From NCBI RefSeq assembly GCF_014284235.1, contig NZ_JACOGD010000005.1:62001-126000 (forward strand): a stretch of DNA of 64,000 nt. Direction: 5' to 3'. Source of the DNA: Cognatundibacterium curvum (GTDB lineage Bacteria; Pseudomonadota; Gammaproteobacteria; Burkholderiales; Burkholderiaceae_D). The notes under the pieces were generated by a model. That model did no database searches. It was not told the origin of the DNA and saw nothing but the letters and a program-made list of their open reading frames with translations. Shown here one piece after another: positions 25,172-34,054 of the stretch (its first letter is position 1; the number at the start of each line of letters is the position of its first letter). A program made the position numbers and the translations under genes.

Positions 25172-27163
25172 TTAAAAGCTGGTCCTGACACCTGCAATGA
25201 AGTGGCGCCCTGGCTGAGGCACGCTGTCACGCAAAACCGAAGTTGAGATGCGTATATCCTGATTCAGCAGATTTTTCGCCATCACAAACCAGGTCAGTTG
25301 CGCCCCTGAATAGAGCTGGGTATAGCTGAGGTCCAGATCGACTTTAGTATAGGAGGGTGTCACATAATTTTCAAAGCTGGCCAGTCTGTCCTGTTTCTGA
25401 GCGTGCAAAACTTTGACTGAACCACGCCAGGCGCCTTCGCGATAGCCGAGATCAAAGCCGGTACGGATCGCTGGTTGCAGTGGCAGATTGCCGGCATTTT
25501 CCAAACGTCCGCGTGACATGTCTGCAAATGCACGCGCAGAAAAGCCTTCACCCGTCTGATTAAAGCTCAGTTCAGCTTCTGCGCCATGGATATTAGCGCG
25601 CGCTTGTGACCAGTAACGGCGGCTGAATTCAGCGTCATCGGCTGGATTGCCTTCTTCATCCACTTTCACGCCATCGGTGTGCCCGTAGACGTAATTTTGC
25701 ACCTGGTTGTAGAAAGCATTGATTTTCCAGCGTACCAGGCCGTTTGTTTTCTGCAGACTTAATTCCAGATTGCGTGATTTTTCTTTTTGCATATTGGGAT
25801 TGCCAATATCAAAAGTCGCTGTGGATTCATGCGGTCCATTGGAGTACAGCTCTTCGGTAGCCGGTGCGCGTTGGGCCAGCGAGTAGCTGAGGCCAGCAGC
25901 GTAGCCTGGCGTGAATTGCCAGAGTCCGCCTAATGATGCCGAGTACAGGTCAAACTGACGCGCCGGCAAGCTGGCGATGGCCTCAGGTGTGCGTTTGACG
26001 TTTTCCAGACGCAGCCCGGCACTGGTCAAGACTTCGCCGATTTGCTTTTGTTCGACCACGAAGGCAGCTACAGAATTCGATTTTGTCACGGGAACCGTAT
26101 CAGCGCGCCCGGTGGCAGCGGATAAGGCAGAGAATTTGACTGTTTCAAATTGCATTCCCCAACTGCCCTGCCAACCTTGCCAGGCGTGGTGATTCAGGAC
26201 CAGGCGTCCTTCTGTGGACTGGTTTTTGAAGTTGGTGTTAGCGATGCCTTGCTCGGTTTTTTCCGTGTGCTGATAATCGGTTGTACTCAGTTTCATACTG
26301 AGTGACTCAAAACCTGCCCAAGGTGCCAGCACTTTGCTGTCCAGATCCAAGCGGTTCTGCCGCATGTCGATAAAGGATTTTTCTGCGGTCGGAATGCCGT
26401 AATGATCGTTCAGCGTTTGCACTGCAGCGCCGACATATCCCCATTTCTGAATATACGAGCCGCCGAGCGTCAAGCTGTGTTCACGGGTAAAACTGGATGG
26501 CAGTCTGCCTCTTGCAGTATCCGGGTTGCCCGGGTTTGCCTTGCCGGGAATTGCGTAGTTATCAGTCTGACGGGCATTGCCATCAATATGCCAGGCCAGC
26601 GCACCACTGGATCCGTCAAGGCCAAACGAGCCGCTTTTTTCCTGATTCCCGCTGCCGACGCGTAATTCCGCTTCGCCGCTTACTTGTTTGCTCAGGGTGG
26701 CAGGGATACGTCCGTCGATCACATTCACCAGGCCGCCTATCGCGCCGCTGCCATACAGTAGTGCCGCCGGACCGCGCAGAATTTCTATTTGCTGGGCGGT
26801 TGCACTTTCACTGGCCACCGCATGGTCATTCGACAGACTGGAGACATCTGCGACGCCCATGCCGTTTTGCAGAATTTTGATGCGTGGTCCTTCCAGGCCG
26901 CGAATGATAGGGCGCGAGGCACCGGCACCAAAGCCTGACGCCGACACACCAAGCTCACCGCCCAGCGTATCGCCCAAAGAAGTACTGATTTTATTGCGTA
27001 ATTCCGGGCCGGCCAGCACCTTGGCAGGTGTCAGCACTTGCATATCCTCGCCCTTACCCAAAGGATTTGAGGTGACGGTAACAGTGGAGATGGTTTCTGC
27101 AAAAGTTGGGCAGGCGAAGGCACTGAGGACTGCCGCGGCAGCCAGACGAAGTTGGTAAGACAT
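25172..27163 (-). CDS. TonB-dependent receptor, ZnuD/OprC-like (metal uptake)
   Basis: A 663-residue outer-membrane receptor. A signal peptide (cleaved near TFAETIS) is followed by a plug domain with GASRPIIRGLEGPRIKILQNG, DVSSLSNDHAV and EILRGPAALLYGSGAIGG, and a barrel ending HFIAGVRTSF. The plug resembles zinc (ZnuD) and copper (OprC) receptors. The neighbours (DUF2946, CobW-type GTPase, Zur-like regulator) favour a metal, zinc first. The start at 27163 is chosen because AGGAAAATCT precedes this ATG and the signal peptide begins there; the frame upstream overlaps the DUF2946 gene. Metal specificity is inferred. Confidence 0.88.
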   Translation of the reverse strand: MSYQLRLAAAAVLSAFACPTFAETISTVTVTSNPLGKGEDMQVLTPAKVLAGPELRNKISTSLGDTLGGELGVSASGFGAGASRPIIRGLEGPRIKILQNGMGVADVSSLSNDHAVASESATAQQIEILRGPAALLYGSGAIGGLVNVIDGRIPATLSKQVSGEAELRVGSGNQEKSGSFGLDGSSGALAWHIDGNARQTDNYAIPGKANPGNPDTARGRLPSSFTREHSLTLGGSYIQKWGYVGAAVQTLNDHYGIPTAEKSFIDMRQNRLDLDSKVLAPWAGFESLSMKLSTTDYQHTEKTEQGIANTNFKNQSTEGRLVLNHHAWQGWQGSWGMQFETVKFSALSAATGRADTVPVTKSNSVAAFVVEQKQIGEVLTSAGLRLENVKRTPEAIASLPARQFDLYSASLGGLWQFTPGYAAGLSYSLAQRAPATEELYSNGPHESTATFDIGNPNMQKEKSRNLELSLQKTNGLVRWKINAFYNQVQNYVYGHTDGVKVDEEGNPADDAEFSRRYWSQARANIHGAEAELSFNQTGEGFSARAFADMSRGRLENAGNLPLQPAIRTGFDLGYREGAWRGSVKVLHAQKQDRLASFENYVTPSYTKVDLDLSYTQLYSGAQLTWFVMAKNLLNQDIRISTSVLRDSVPQPGRHFIAGVRTSF

Positions 27164-27254
27164 AGATTTTCCTGAAACACGAATACGAAATGATGGCGCG
27201 CGGCGCTGTACGCAGACAGGCGCGCTCCTGAGGTGGCAACAGCCACCCGCTAGC

Positions 27255-27650
27255 TCAGATGAGGGTATTTCGTGTGACAGGTGGTGCGCGGGAAGCGAAT
27301 GCCAGCAGCAACTGTGCCAGCCAATCGGGTTTGGCAAGCTGAGCAAGCGCAGGCGGCTGCACATTTAACAGCGGCACAACCGGTGGTATGAAAGTCAGAT
27401 AGTCGGCGCAGGTACTGGCATCGGTCAATGCGCAGGAGTGCAGCAGACTGTCATCGGATTGGCTTTCAGTGATATTCCAGACTGAATACGCCTGGCTGAT
27501 CAGTTGTAATTGCGGTTTACCACCTATCCAGTTCGCATGGGCGAGCCGGTGCGACAAGCCCGTCCACTGAGCCAGCAATAATGCGGGCAGCAGACACCAA
27601 AGCAGCCACAGGCGGCGTTGGTGGTGGGGACGTGCATGCGGTAAAGACAT
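27255..27650 (-). CDS. DUF2946-like small membrane/exported protein
   Basis: A 131-residue protein with an N-terminal hydrophobic segment (LWLLWCLLPALLLAQWTGL) after a His/Arg-rich start, a conserved SHRLAH, then HSCALTDASTCADYL and a C-terminal AFASRAPP motif. This is the pattern of DUF2946, a family often next to metal (copper or zinc) receptors. Two Cys and several His could bind metal. It lies 91 bp upstream of the TonB receptor on the same strand and is probably cotranscribed with it. Function unknown. Confidence 0.75.
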   Translation of the reverse strand: MSLPHARPHHQRRLWLLWCLLPALLLAQWTGLSHRLAHANWIGGKPQLQLISQAYSVWNITESQSDDSLLHSCALTDASTCADYLTFIPPVVPLLNVQPPALAQLAKPDWLAQLLLAFASRAPPVTRNTLI

Positions 27651-27681
27651 GTTCAGTGTGATTCAGTCAGAGTCGGGTTCC

Positions 27682-27699
27682 GTTATTAGCGCTAACAAC
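27682..27699 (-). promoter_or_regulatory. Candidate metal-regulator operator (Zur-box-like palindrome)
   Basis: The 18-bp near-palindrome gttattagcgctaacaac (two mismatched positions; core TTAGCGCTAA perfect) lies 32 bp upstream of the DUF2946 gene and overlaps a plausible -10 region. Its GTTA...TAAC ends resemble Zur sites of other proteobacteria. Which regulator binds is inferred only from the neighbouring Zur-like gene. Confidence 0.35.
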
Positions 27700-27806
27700 A
27701 AACGCTTATATCAATACAATCCTGGCGTCCTGGATGAGACGCCTGCATTGGGTCAAAGTTCCGCTACTTGCGAAAGATATGCAACAAAGTTGCGGTATCT
27801 GCCCAG

Positions 27807-27836
27807 AAAAAAGCGTGTATTGAATACACGCTTTTT
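27807..27836. terminator. Bidirectional terminator after dksA
   Basis: The stem aagcgtgtatt / aatacacgctt is flanked by A and T runs on both sides, 29 bp beyond the dksA stop. It separates the dksA transcript from the DUF2946-receptor pair. Confidence 0.8.
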
Positions 27837-27864
27837 ATTATCCCGGTCAAAAATGACGCTAAGA

Positions 27865-28320
27865 TTAATCGCCGTACAGTTTTTGTTTCATTTCGCGTCT
27901 TTGCTGCGCTTCCAGTGACAAGGTCGCTGTCGGGCGTGCCAGCAGACGCGGAATGCCGATCGGTTCACCGGTTTCTTCGCACCAGCCGTAATCACCTTCA
28001 TCGATGCTGGCGATGGCTTGCTGAACTTTTTTCAGCAGCTTGCGTTCACGGTCGCGGGTACGCAACTCTAACGCGTGTTCCTCTTCTATCGTGGCACGAT
28101 CTGCCGGATCGGGAACAAGCACGGTTTCGCGAAGATGCTCGGTCGTTTCGTCGGCATTCTTCAATAAATCCTTTTCAAGCTGCTGCAAACGGGCCTTGAA
28201 AAATGCCAGTTGAGCAGCGTTCATATAATCCTGCTCTCCCATCGCGAGGATTTGTTCCTCGGTGAGCAGAGCTTCGGGGGCGCTGACTGTAGCAGTCGAT
28301 TTAGTTGATTTGGTTGCCAC
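27865..28320 (-). CDS. dksA: RNA polymerase-binding regulator DksA (cysteine-poor type)
   Basis: Binds the RNA polymerase secondary channel and, with ppGpp, tunes rRNA and biosynthetic promoters. At 151 residues it aligns without gaps to E. coli numbering. The coiled-coil tip keeps Asp71 and Asp74 (DPAD). Of the four zinc cysteines only Cys114 is kept; positions 117, 135 and 138 are Thr, Ser and Ala (WCEET and LSLEAQ). Such zinc-independent DksA is, from memory, usual in Burkholderiales and resembles P. aeruginosa DksA2. Its place among zinc-related genes is notable: it would keep working when zinc is scarce. Confidence 0.95.
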   Translation of the reverse strand: MATKSTKSTATVSAPEALLTEEQILAMGEQDYMNAAQLAFFKARLQQLEKDLLKNADETTEHLRETVLVPDPADRATIEEEHALELRTRDRERKLLKKVQQAIASIDEGDYGWCEETGEPIGIPRLLARPTATLSLEAQQRREMKQKLYGD

Positions 28321-28476
28321 TTCGCTTACTTTCGATACAACGGGTTAGTACATAGGACACGCTGAACACAGTGTTGCTTCAGCAGGAATATCCTCCCCTT
28401 ACCAAACAGGCAGACGCATTTTGCAGCATCTGTCACTTGCAGTCCAGACAAGAATCGCTATTGGTAGCCCGTTAGT

Positions 28477-29559
28477 TTATACCAAACACTGCTGCAATCC
28501 TTGAATAAATATCTCTTTTGGTAGATTTTTGCCAATAAATACCATTTTGCTTTGCTTAATTTCACCTTCCGCCCACTTCATGCCGACATCTGTGCCCATG
28601 ATTTGATGTACTCCCTGGAAAATGACTTTGCGGTCGGCGTTTTGCATATACAACACCCCTTTATAACGCAGCATACGCGGGCCAAAAACTTGCACCAGGC
28701 CGCCCAGAAATTCATCCAGCTGACCAGTGTTGAACGGCCGCTCGCTGGTAAATACGAAGGCTGCAATATCGTCTGAGTGATGGCTATGATGGTGGTCATG
28801 TGCGCTACTTGTATGCCCGGCCTCATGCGTATGATGGTGATGCTCATGGCTGCAGTGTTCGTTGCAATCCGCATGTTCGTGCGTATGTTCGTGCGCTTCT
28901 TCGGCTTTCAGAAAGTCGGGGTCCAGCTCCAGTTTGGCATTCAAATGAAAGCCCTTAAGATCCAGCACTTCTTTGATGGCGACCTGACCGAAATGGACTT
29001 CGCTGACGGTAGCGCGCGGATTCATGCGCAACAGCCGTGCGCGTAAAGCGGACACCGTGTCAGCGTCGACCAGATCCGTTTTAGAGAGCAGGATTTTATC
29101 GGCGAATCCGACCTGGCGCTGGGCTTCTTCATGCTCATCAAGTTGCTGCATGGCATGTCGCGCATCTACCACAGTGACGACCGCATCGAGCATGTAATGC
29201 ATGCCAACTTCTTCATCAACAAAAAAAGTCTGGGCGACCGGACCCGGATTGGCCAGACCCGTGGTTTCTATCACCACATGATCAAAATCGATCTTGCCTG
29301 CCTGTTTTTGTTCTATCAGTCTGGCCAGCGCGACGATCAGATCGCCACGCACAGTGCAGCAAATGCAACCGTTGTTCATTTCTATGATCTGCTCATTACT
29401 GTCTTGCAGCAGAATTTCATTGTCGATATTTTCCTGACCAAATTCATTTTCAATCACAGCGATGCGCAAGCCATGCTCTTCCTGCAGGATGCGGTTGAGC
29501 AGGGTCGTTTTACCAGCGCCGAGGAAACCAGTCAGTATCGTAGTGGGAATAAGTGCCAT
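28477..29559 (-). CDS. CobW/COG0523-family GTPase, putative zinc metallochaperone
   Basis: A 360-residue P-loop GTPase. Walker A is GFLGAGKTT (from residue 11), the metal-binding CICC motif is at 65-68, the NKxD position reads LLSKTDLVD, and a His-rich segment (about 220-262) contains runs such as HEHHHHTHE. The C-terminal CobW domain includes RPFNTGQL and ends near LPKEIFIQGL. The family includes zinc chaperones (ZNG1, YeiR, YciC) induced by Zur. It lies 47 bp after the Zur-like gene, probably in one operon. A zinc delivery role is inferred from CICC, the His-rich region and context. Confidence 0.92.
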   Translation of the reverse strand: MALIPTTILTGFLGAGKTTLLNRILQEEHGLRIAVIENEFGQENIDNEILLQDSNEQIIEMNNGCICCTVRGDLIVALARLIEQKQAGKIDFDHVVIETTGLANPGPVAQTFFVDEEVGMHYMLDAVVTVVDARHAMQQLDEHEEAQRQVGFADKILLSKTDLVDADTVSALRARLLRMNPRATVSEVHFGQVAIKEVLDLKGFHLNAKLELDPDFLKAEEAHEHTHEHADCNEHCSHEHHHHTHEAGHTSSAHDHHHSHHSDDIAAFVFTSERPFNTGQLDEFLGGLVQVFGPRMLRYKGVLYMQNADRKVIFQGVHQIMGTDVGMKWAEGEIKQSKMVFIGKNLPKEIFIQGLQQCLV

Positions 29560-29606
29560 ACAGTCTTTCTGCTTAATTTTTGCTTAATGATTCAGGAATA
29601 GGGTCA

Positions 29607-30074
29607 TCAGGTCTGCGCACAGGATGCACACCAGCCTTTGATCGTCAGTTCAATTTCGTGACTCTGAAAGCCATTGCCCAGGGTGGCTTGCAGGCTATGT
29701 TGTAATTGCTTTTGTACCGCCAGTGGCGCCTCGGTTCCGGTCAGACAGAACACACGGGTACAACGGGTACATTTGAAATGTCCATGCTGATGCTGTTGCG
29801 GCGCACCTTGCACCTGTGCCTCATGGCTGGCGCTGTAGCGGAACACGCGGTCATCGCCAGAAATTTTATGGATCAGACCCGCCTCGGTCAGACAGTCCAG
29901 CGTGCGGTACAAAGTCACTCTGTCCATAGACGGAAAATCTTCCTGTACTTCCAGATGTGTCAAGGCGCGGCTGGCACCCAGCAGCATGCTCAGTACATTG
30001 CGCCGGGCATCGGTGTTGCGGATACCGCTGGTTTCCAGCAGGTGTTGCGCCAGTTGGAGAGGTGAGTGCTTCAT
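29607..30074 (-). CDS. zur: Fur-family metal regulator, Zur-like
   Basis: A 155-residue Fur-type repressor. The winged-helix part includes ALTHLEVQEDFPSMDRVTLYRTLDCLTEAGLIHKI. The dimerisation domain carries the structural zinc ligands CTRC and, at the C-terminus, CASC, plus a regulatory His-rich HQHGHFKC. The operon with the CobW-type GTPase and the nearby metal receptor favour Zur over Fur. A promoter TTGCAA (30128-30133), 18-bp spacer, CATAAT (30104-30109) lies upstream on the minus strand. Confidence 0.85.
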   Translation of the reverse strand: MKHSPLQLAQHLLETSGIRNTDARRNVLSMLLGASRALTHLEVQEDFPSMDRVTLYRTLDCLTEAGLIHKISGDDRVFRYSASHEAQVQGAPQQHQHGHFKCTRCTRVFCLTGTEAPLAVQKQLQHSLQATLGNGFQSHEIELTIKGWCASCAQT

Positions 30075-30103
30075 AGTACAGCTCGAATTCAGAGAGGAGG
30101 TCT

Positions 30104-30133
30104 ATTATGCCTCAAAATGCAATTGAGTTGCAA
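30104..30133 (-). promoter_or_regulatory. Promoter of the zur-cobW transcript
   Basis: On the minus strand TTGCAA, an 18-bp spacer and CATAAT. An inverted repeat TGCAA-ttgag-TTGCA overlaps the -35 box and could be an operator. Confidence 0.4.
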
Positions 30134-30190
30134 AATTGAAGCCTGCTCATGTACTGTGCGCAGACTCCAAATAATCAAACCAGCCTTGTC

Positions 30191-30224
30191 AATTCATGAA
30201 CTTGTCATATTGGCTTCTTATACT
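30191..30224 (+). promoter_or_regulatory. Possible Pho box and -10 of phoX
   Basis: The 18-bp stretch AATTCAT-gaac-TTGTCAT (30191-30208) matches two CTGTCAT half-sites with a 4-bp spacer at 10 of 14 positions. It ends 10 bp before TATACT (30219-30224), the usual arrangement of PhoB-activated promoters. A further CTTGTCA at 30185-30191 overlaps its edge. Confidence 0.4.
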
Positions 30225-30327
30225 CTGCGGCGACTTCTCCTGTTCCGGATATCCATATTTCCATATTTCCGGACAATTTCTTTATTAACCGCGTTCTGAC
30301 GCTTGAGTGCTTTTTTTGGGTTGAATC

Positions 30328-32295
30328 ATGTCTGATCAAATGAAAGCTGGCCGTCGCCAGGCATTAAAATTTCTCGCTGGTGCCCCTTTGTTTCCATTGG
30401 GTGCTATCTCTGCATCTTCTTTGCTGACCGCATGTGGCGGCGGTACCGATTTGCCTGCTGGCTCCGTGGTGCCTGTGCCGACTTTTGCATCCGCTGAGTT
30501 TGCCCCTATGGCTGCGCCAAGTCTGGCGAATGCAGCAGCGATGGCAACGACTACTGTGACGTCTGCATTAAACGTCAAGTTCAGCGACAATTCCGTACAG
30601 ACTTACAAACTCGCTTACCAGCCTTTCTTCCTGACCGGTGACATGGTACCAGGCACTTCCGGTGCTAATGTGCTGGCGGGCGGTTATTACGATATTAATA
30701 ACAAACCAATTATCGACAAAACGGTCGCCGGTAAAGAACGTCAGTTCTTTTCAGATTCGCCAGATGGTACTTCTTTGCTGAGCGTTGCTAATCCTACGGT
30801 CACTGGCATTAAAGGTAAGGCTGTGTTTGCCGTGGTTCAGTTTGAGTACACCACCTGGGCGCAGGATGGAAAAACCGATATGTACGGTGCATTGCCTTCC
30901 CCGATTGCGGTACTGACACTGGATCAGGATCAGACGACCGGTAAGCTGAGCCTGGTTAAGTATCACAATGTGGATACATCGAAAGTGAATGGACTGTGGA
31001 TTACTTGCGGTGCCAGCCTGTCTCCCTGGGGTACACACCTGTCGAGTGAAGAGTATGAGCCGGATGCATTTACCATCGCCAGCAACACCATGTTCAGCGC
31101 CTACAGTACCAATCTGTACGGTGACGCGACTAAGGCCAATCCATACAATTACGGACATTTGCCAGAAGTGACGGTTAATCCGGACGGTACCGGCACCATC
31201 AAGAAGCACTACTGCCTGGGCCGTATATCGCATGAGTTGATACAGGTAATGCCGGATAACCGTACCGCACTGATGGGTGATGATGCGACTAACGGCGCTT
31301 TGTTTATGTTCGTGGCTGACAAGGAAAAAGACCTGTCTTCCGGCAGTCTGTACGTAGCAAAAGTTGGTGCCGGATTCTCATTAGATGTGACGGCTGCCGG
31401 TGCGCCACTGAGCTGGATCAAATTAGGTTCCGCCACCAGTGCGGAAATCGAAGCATTGGCGCAGACCGTCAAGGCAACGGATATCATGGATGTACGCACT
31501 TCCGATCCGGCAGATGCGACATTCACTAAGATCAATTTCAGTGGCAAAGTACAATGGGTACGTTTGAAAGCTGGCATGGAAAAAGCGGCTGCTTTCCTGG
31601 AAACGCATCGCTACGCAGCATTGATGGGCGGCAGTATGGCTTTCACTAAGATGGAAGGTACGACCGTTAATGCGAAAGACAAGATCGCTTACTCTGCCCT
31701 GCAAAACATGCAAAGCTCTATGGTGCGTGGCAATGCAGCATGGAATGAAGCGCATGGTGTGACCATAGACAAAGCCTTGAATGCGGGCGGTATTCTGGCG
31801 CATACCCTGGCTGGTTCTCAAAAGGACACGAAAGGTGCAGCGATCAACAGCGACTGGGTACCTACAGTCACCAAGACCTTGCTGATCGGTGAAGACATCA
31901 CTGCGGATGCACTGGGTAATACGGCGAATCCGGACAAAATCGGTGCGCCGGATAATCTGAAATTCTCGGAAAAACTGCGTACCCTGTTTATTGGTGAAGA
32001 CAGCAGCTATCATGTCAATAACTTCCTGTGGGCCTATAACGTTGATACCAAGCTCTTATCACGCGTTGCGTCGATGCCAGCTGGTGCGGAAGCAACTGGC
32101 TTGTCCGTGGTCGATGATCTGAATGGCTGGACTTACATCACCAGCAATTTCCAACATCCGGGTGACTGGGGTAGCATCCATAAAGTGGTACAGCCTACGC
32201 TGGATCCTTTGGTACGTGCTAACTACAAAGACCGCTTTGCCGCAGCGGTTGGTTATTTGACTGCAGATATTAGCAGTGTGAAGTTAAACAAATAA
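30328..32295 (+). CDS. phoX: PhoX-family (DUF839) alkaline phosphatase, Tat-exported
   Basis: A 655-residue exported phosphatase of the PhoX/DUF839 family, calcium and iron dependent in characterised members, releasing phosphate from organic esters. The N-terminus has a twin-arginine signal (GRRQALKFLAG) and a lipobox-like LLTACGGG, so it may be a Tat-exported lipoprotein. Family stretches include NGLWITCGASLSPWGTHLSSEEYEPD, LGRISHELIQVMPD, YMGDD-like ALMGDDATNGALFMFV and NFLWAYNVDTK. A possible Pho box lies upstream. It stands alone, with a hairpin and a terminator downstream. Confidence 0.9.
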   Translation: MSDQMKAGRRQALKFLAGAPLFPLGAISASSLLTACGGGTDLPAGSVVPVPTFASAEFAPMAAPSLANAAAMATTTVTSALNVKFSDNSVQTYKLAYQPFFLTGDMVPGTSGANVLAGGYYDINNKPIIDKTVAGKERQFFSDSPDGTSLLSVANPTVTGIKGKAVFAVVQFEYTTWAQDGKTDMYGALPSPIAVLTLDQDQTTGKLSLVKYHNVDTSKVNGLWITCGASLSPWGTHLSSEEYEPDAFTIASNTMFSAYSTNLYGDATKANPYNYGHLPEVTVNPDGTGTIKKHYCLGRISHELIQVMPDNRTALMGDDATNGALFMFVADKEKDLSSGSLYVAKVGAGFSLDVTAAGAPLSWIKLGSATSAEIEALAQTVKATDIMDVRTSDPADATFTKINFSGKVQWVRLKAGMEKAAAFLETHRYAALMGGSMAFTKMEGTTVNAKDKIAYSALQNMQSSMVRGNAAWNEAHGVTIDKALNAGGILAHTLAGSQKDTKGAAINSDWVPTVTKTLLIGEDITADALGNTANPDKIGAPDNLKFSEKLRTLFIGEDSSYHVNNFLWAYNVDTKLLSRVASMPAGAEATGLSVVDDLNGWTYITSNFQHPGDWGSIHKVVQPTLDPLVRANYKDRFAAAVGYLTADISSVKLNK

Positions 32296-32313
32296 TTAAA
32301 TCTTGGTATTGCT

Positions 32314-32350
32314 TTGAATCCGGTGTTGGAGATATTGGCTCCGGATTCAA
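32314..32350 (+). other. Hairpin downstream of phoX
   Basis: A perfect 10-bp inverted repeat ttgaatccgg / ccggattcaa with a 17-nt loop, 18 bp after the phoX stop. No T run; probably an RNA 3'-end structure. Confidence 0.5.
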
Positions 32351-32366
32351 TTTGATAATTTAAGTT

Positions 32367-32399
32367 AAAAAATGGGGAACTAAGTTCCCCATTTTTTTT
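32367..32399. terminator. Bidirectional terminator between phoX and xerC
   Basis: The stem aaaaaatggggaac / gttccccatttttt with a 3-nt loop and T8 serves the convergent phoX and xerC transcripts. Confidence 0.85.
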
Positions 32400-32403
32400 G
32401 CAT

Positions 32404-33342
32404 TCAGGTGTCGGAAGACTTTTTTGCTCTGGGATGTGCCTGATCGTAGACCTTGGCTAAATGCTGAAAGTCCAGTGCGGTATACACTTGCGTCGCAGCC
32501 AGTGAGCTGTGTCCCAGCATTTCCTGAACTGCGCGGATATCGCCGGAAGATTGAAGCACGTGCGCCGCAAATGAATGTCTGAGCATATGCGGATGCACAT
32601 TGGCAGGAATATCCAGTGACTGCGCATGCGCCTTGATTCTGAGCTGTACCAGCCGGGCTGACATGCGGGTGCCGCGTTCAGTCAGGAATAAGGGATGCGG
32701 ATCGGCTTTTAACAATGCGCCGCGCACAGCAATCCATGCACGCAGCGCTGTCAGCGCATGGCTGCCCACCGGTACGATGCGCTGTTTATTCCCCTTACCG
32801 GTTACATGTACTTCGGCTTGCTCCAGATCGACATAGGCTGCAGACTGGTAATTCCCTTCGTGCACAGCCTCTATATCCAGACTGACCAGTTCTGACACAC
32901 GCAAGCCACTGGAGTACAGTAATTCAAACATGGCACGATTGGCATACGCGGTGGGACTATCCTTGCTTTGTTGTGATACCAGGCGCGATGCATCATCCGG
33001 CCCCAGCGCCTCAGGCAAAGGTGCGCTTTTTTTGGGAGCACGCAGGCCCTGCAGAGGGTTGATCGTTATTTTCTGCTGTTCACACAGCCATTGAAAATAA
33101 CCACGCCAGCTCGATAGCTTGCGTGCAATGCTGCGCGGATTCAGGCCGGTGCCATGCAATTTCGCCGTGATGCGGCGTAATTGCGTGGTGGTCAGTGTGG
33201 CGACAGGGTGGGGCTGAGCGAGAGCTGCTAATTCCTTCAGATCCAGTGCGTAACTGTCCAAAGTGTGTGCAGACAAGCGGCGCTGACTATGCAGGATATC
33301 CAGATAAGCGGAGATATCTGCTGCAGACTCAGCTTCGCTCAT
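32404..33342 (-). CDS. xerC: Tyrosine recombinase XerC
   Basis: Resolves chromosome dimers at dif together with XerD. The 312-residue protein has the N-terminal SAM-like core-binding domain (LHSQRRLSAHTLDSYALDL) and the catalytic set: Arg in SSGLRVSELVSL, Lys in VTGKGNKQRIVPV, HxxR in HMLRHSFAAH, His in MLGHSS, and the nucleophile Tyr in TQVYTAL. Its place after dapF and DUF484 is the conserved proteobacterial order and distinguishes it from mobile integrases. Confidence 0.95.
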   Translation of the reverse strand: MSEAESAADISAYLDILHSQRRLSAHTLDSYALDLKELAALAQPHPVATLTTTQLRRITAKLHGTGLNPRSIARKLSSWRGYFQWLCEQQKITINPLQGLRAPKKSAPLPEALGPDDASRLVSQQSKDSPTAYANRAMFELLYSSGLRVSELVSLDIEAVHEGNYQSAAYVDLEQAEVHVTGKGNKQRIVPVGSHALTALRAWIAVRGALLKADPHPLFLTERGTRMSARLVQLRIKAHAQSLDIPANVHPHMLRHSFAAHVLQSSGDIRAVQEMLGHSSLAATQVYTALDFQHLAKVYDQAHPRAKKSSDT

Positions 33343-33348
33343 GGCAGA

Positions 33349-34008
33349 TCACTGCTGTATCAGGCAAGCCAGCGCCGCGCTGGTGGTGTCAGCAATCTGC
33401 ACCAGGAAATCCGTTGCCATTTCTTTGGTATAGCGTGCCGGATCGGGAGAACCCAATACCAGCAAACCAAACACTGTGGCACCGGCCTGCGTGCGCAGCG
33501 GCAGCATTGCGATGGATTTCACCGCGGCGTCGCTTTCTATCCAGTTGGCGGCTTCAAATTCCTGATTCGCGCCGCAAAATGGTGCTTGCAAGCCTTTGGC
33601 GAACAGACGTGCATCGTCATTGACGGATTCTGCAAACCAGGTATGGGCAAATTCCGGTGCCACATTCCACAAACGTAAGGTCGCATGCGGCAAATCGAAG
33701 ATATCCTGCAAGCCACGGGTCAGAATATGCGGCAGATCAACGTCATTACGCGCCATTAGCAGTTCCCGCGTCCAGCGTTGGAATTTCCTGGTGATGTCGT
33801 GATTTTCTTCAGCGTTGCGCATCAGATCAGACAATTTCAATTCCAGCGTACGGTATTTTTCACGCACCACTTCCATCTGTCTTTCCTGCAACGAGATGGC
33901 ACGACCCATCACCGGGCTGGTTAGTTTGATGGCACTCAGTAATTCAGCATGTTCTTCGAAAAATTGCGGATGCTGGATAAGATAGGTTGCGATATCAGTT
34001 GGATTCAT
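33349..34008 (-). CDS. DUF484 (GAF-like) protein
   Basis: A 219-residue cytoplasmic protein with an N-terminal helical part (MNPTDIATYLIQHPQFFEEHAELL, typical of DUF484), a coiled-coil linker and a GAF-like domain (about 80-219; LPLRTQAGATVFGLLVLGSPDPARY). Ligand and function are unknown. It lies between dapF and xerC, 6 bp before xerC, in the arrangement seen throughout proteobacteria, and is probably cotranscribed. Confidence 0.9.
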   Translation of the reverse strand: MNPTDIATYLIQHPQFFEEHAELLSAIKLTSPVMGRAISLQERQMEVVREKYRTLELKLSDLMRNAEENHDITRKFQRWTRELLMARNDVDLPHILTRGLQDIFDLPHATLRLWNVAPEFAHTWFAESVNDDARLFAKGLQAPFCGANQEFEAANWIESDAAVKSIAMLPLRTQAGATVFGLLVLGSPDPARYTKEMATDFLVQIADTTSAALACLIQQ

Positions 34009-34054
34009 GGGCTATAGCTATACACAGAGTTGCGACAGGCAAAACGCTGCCATC

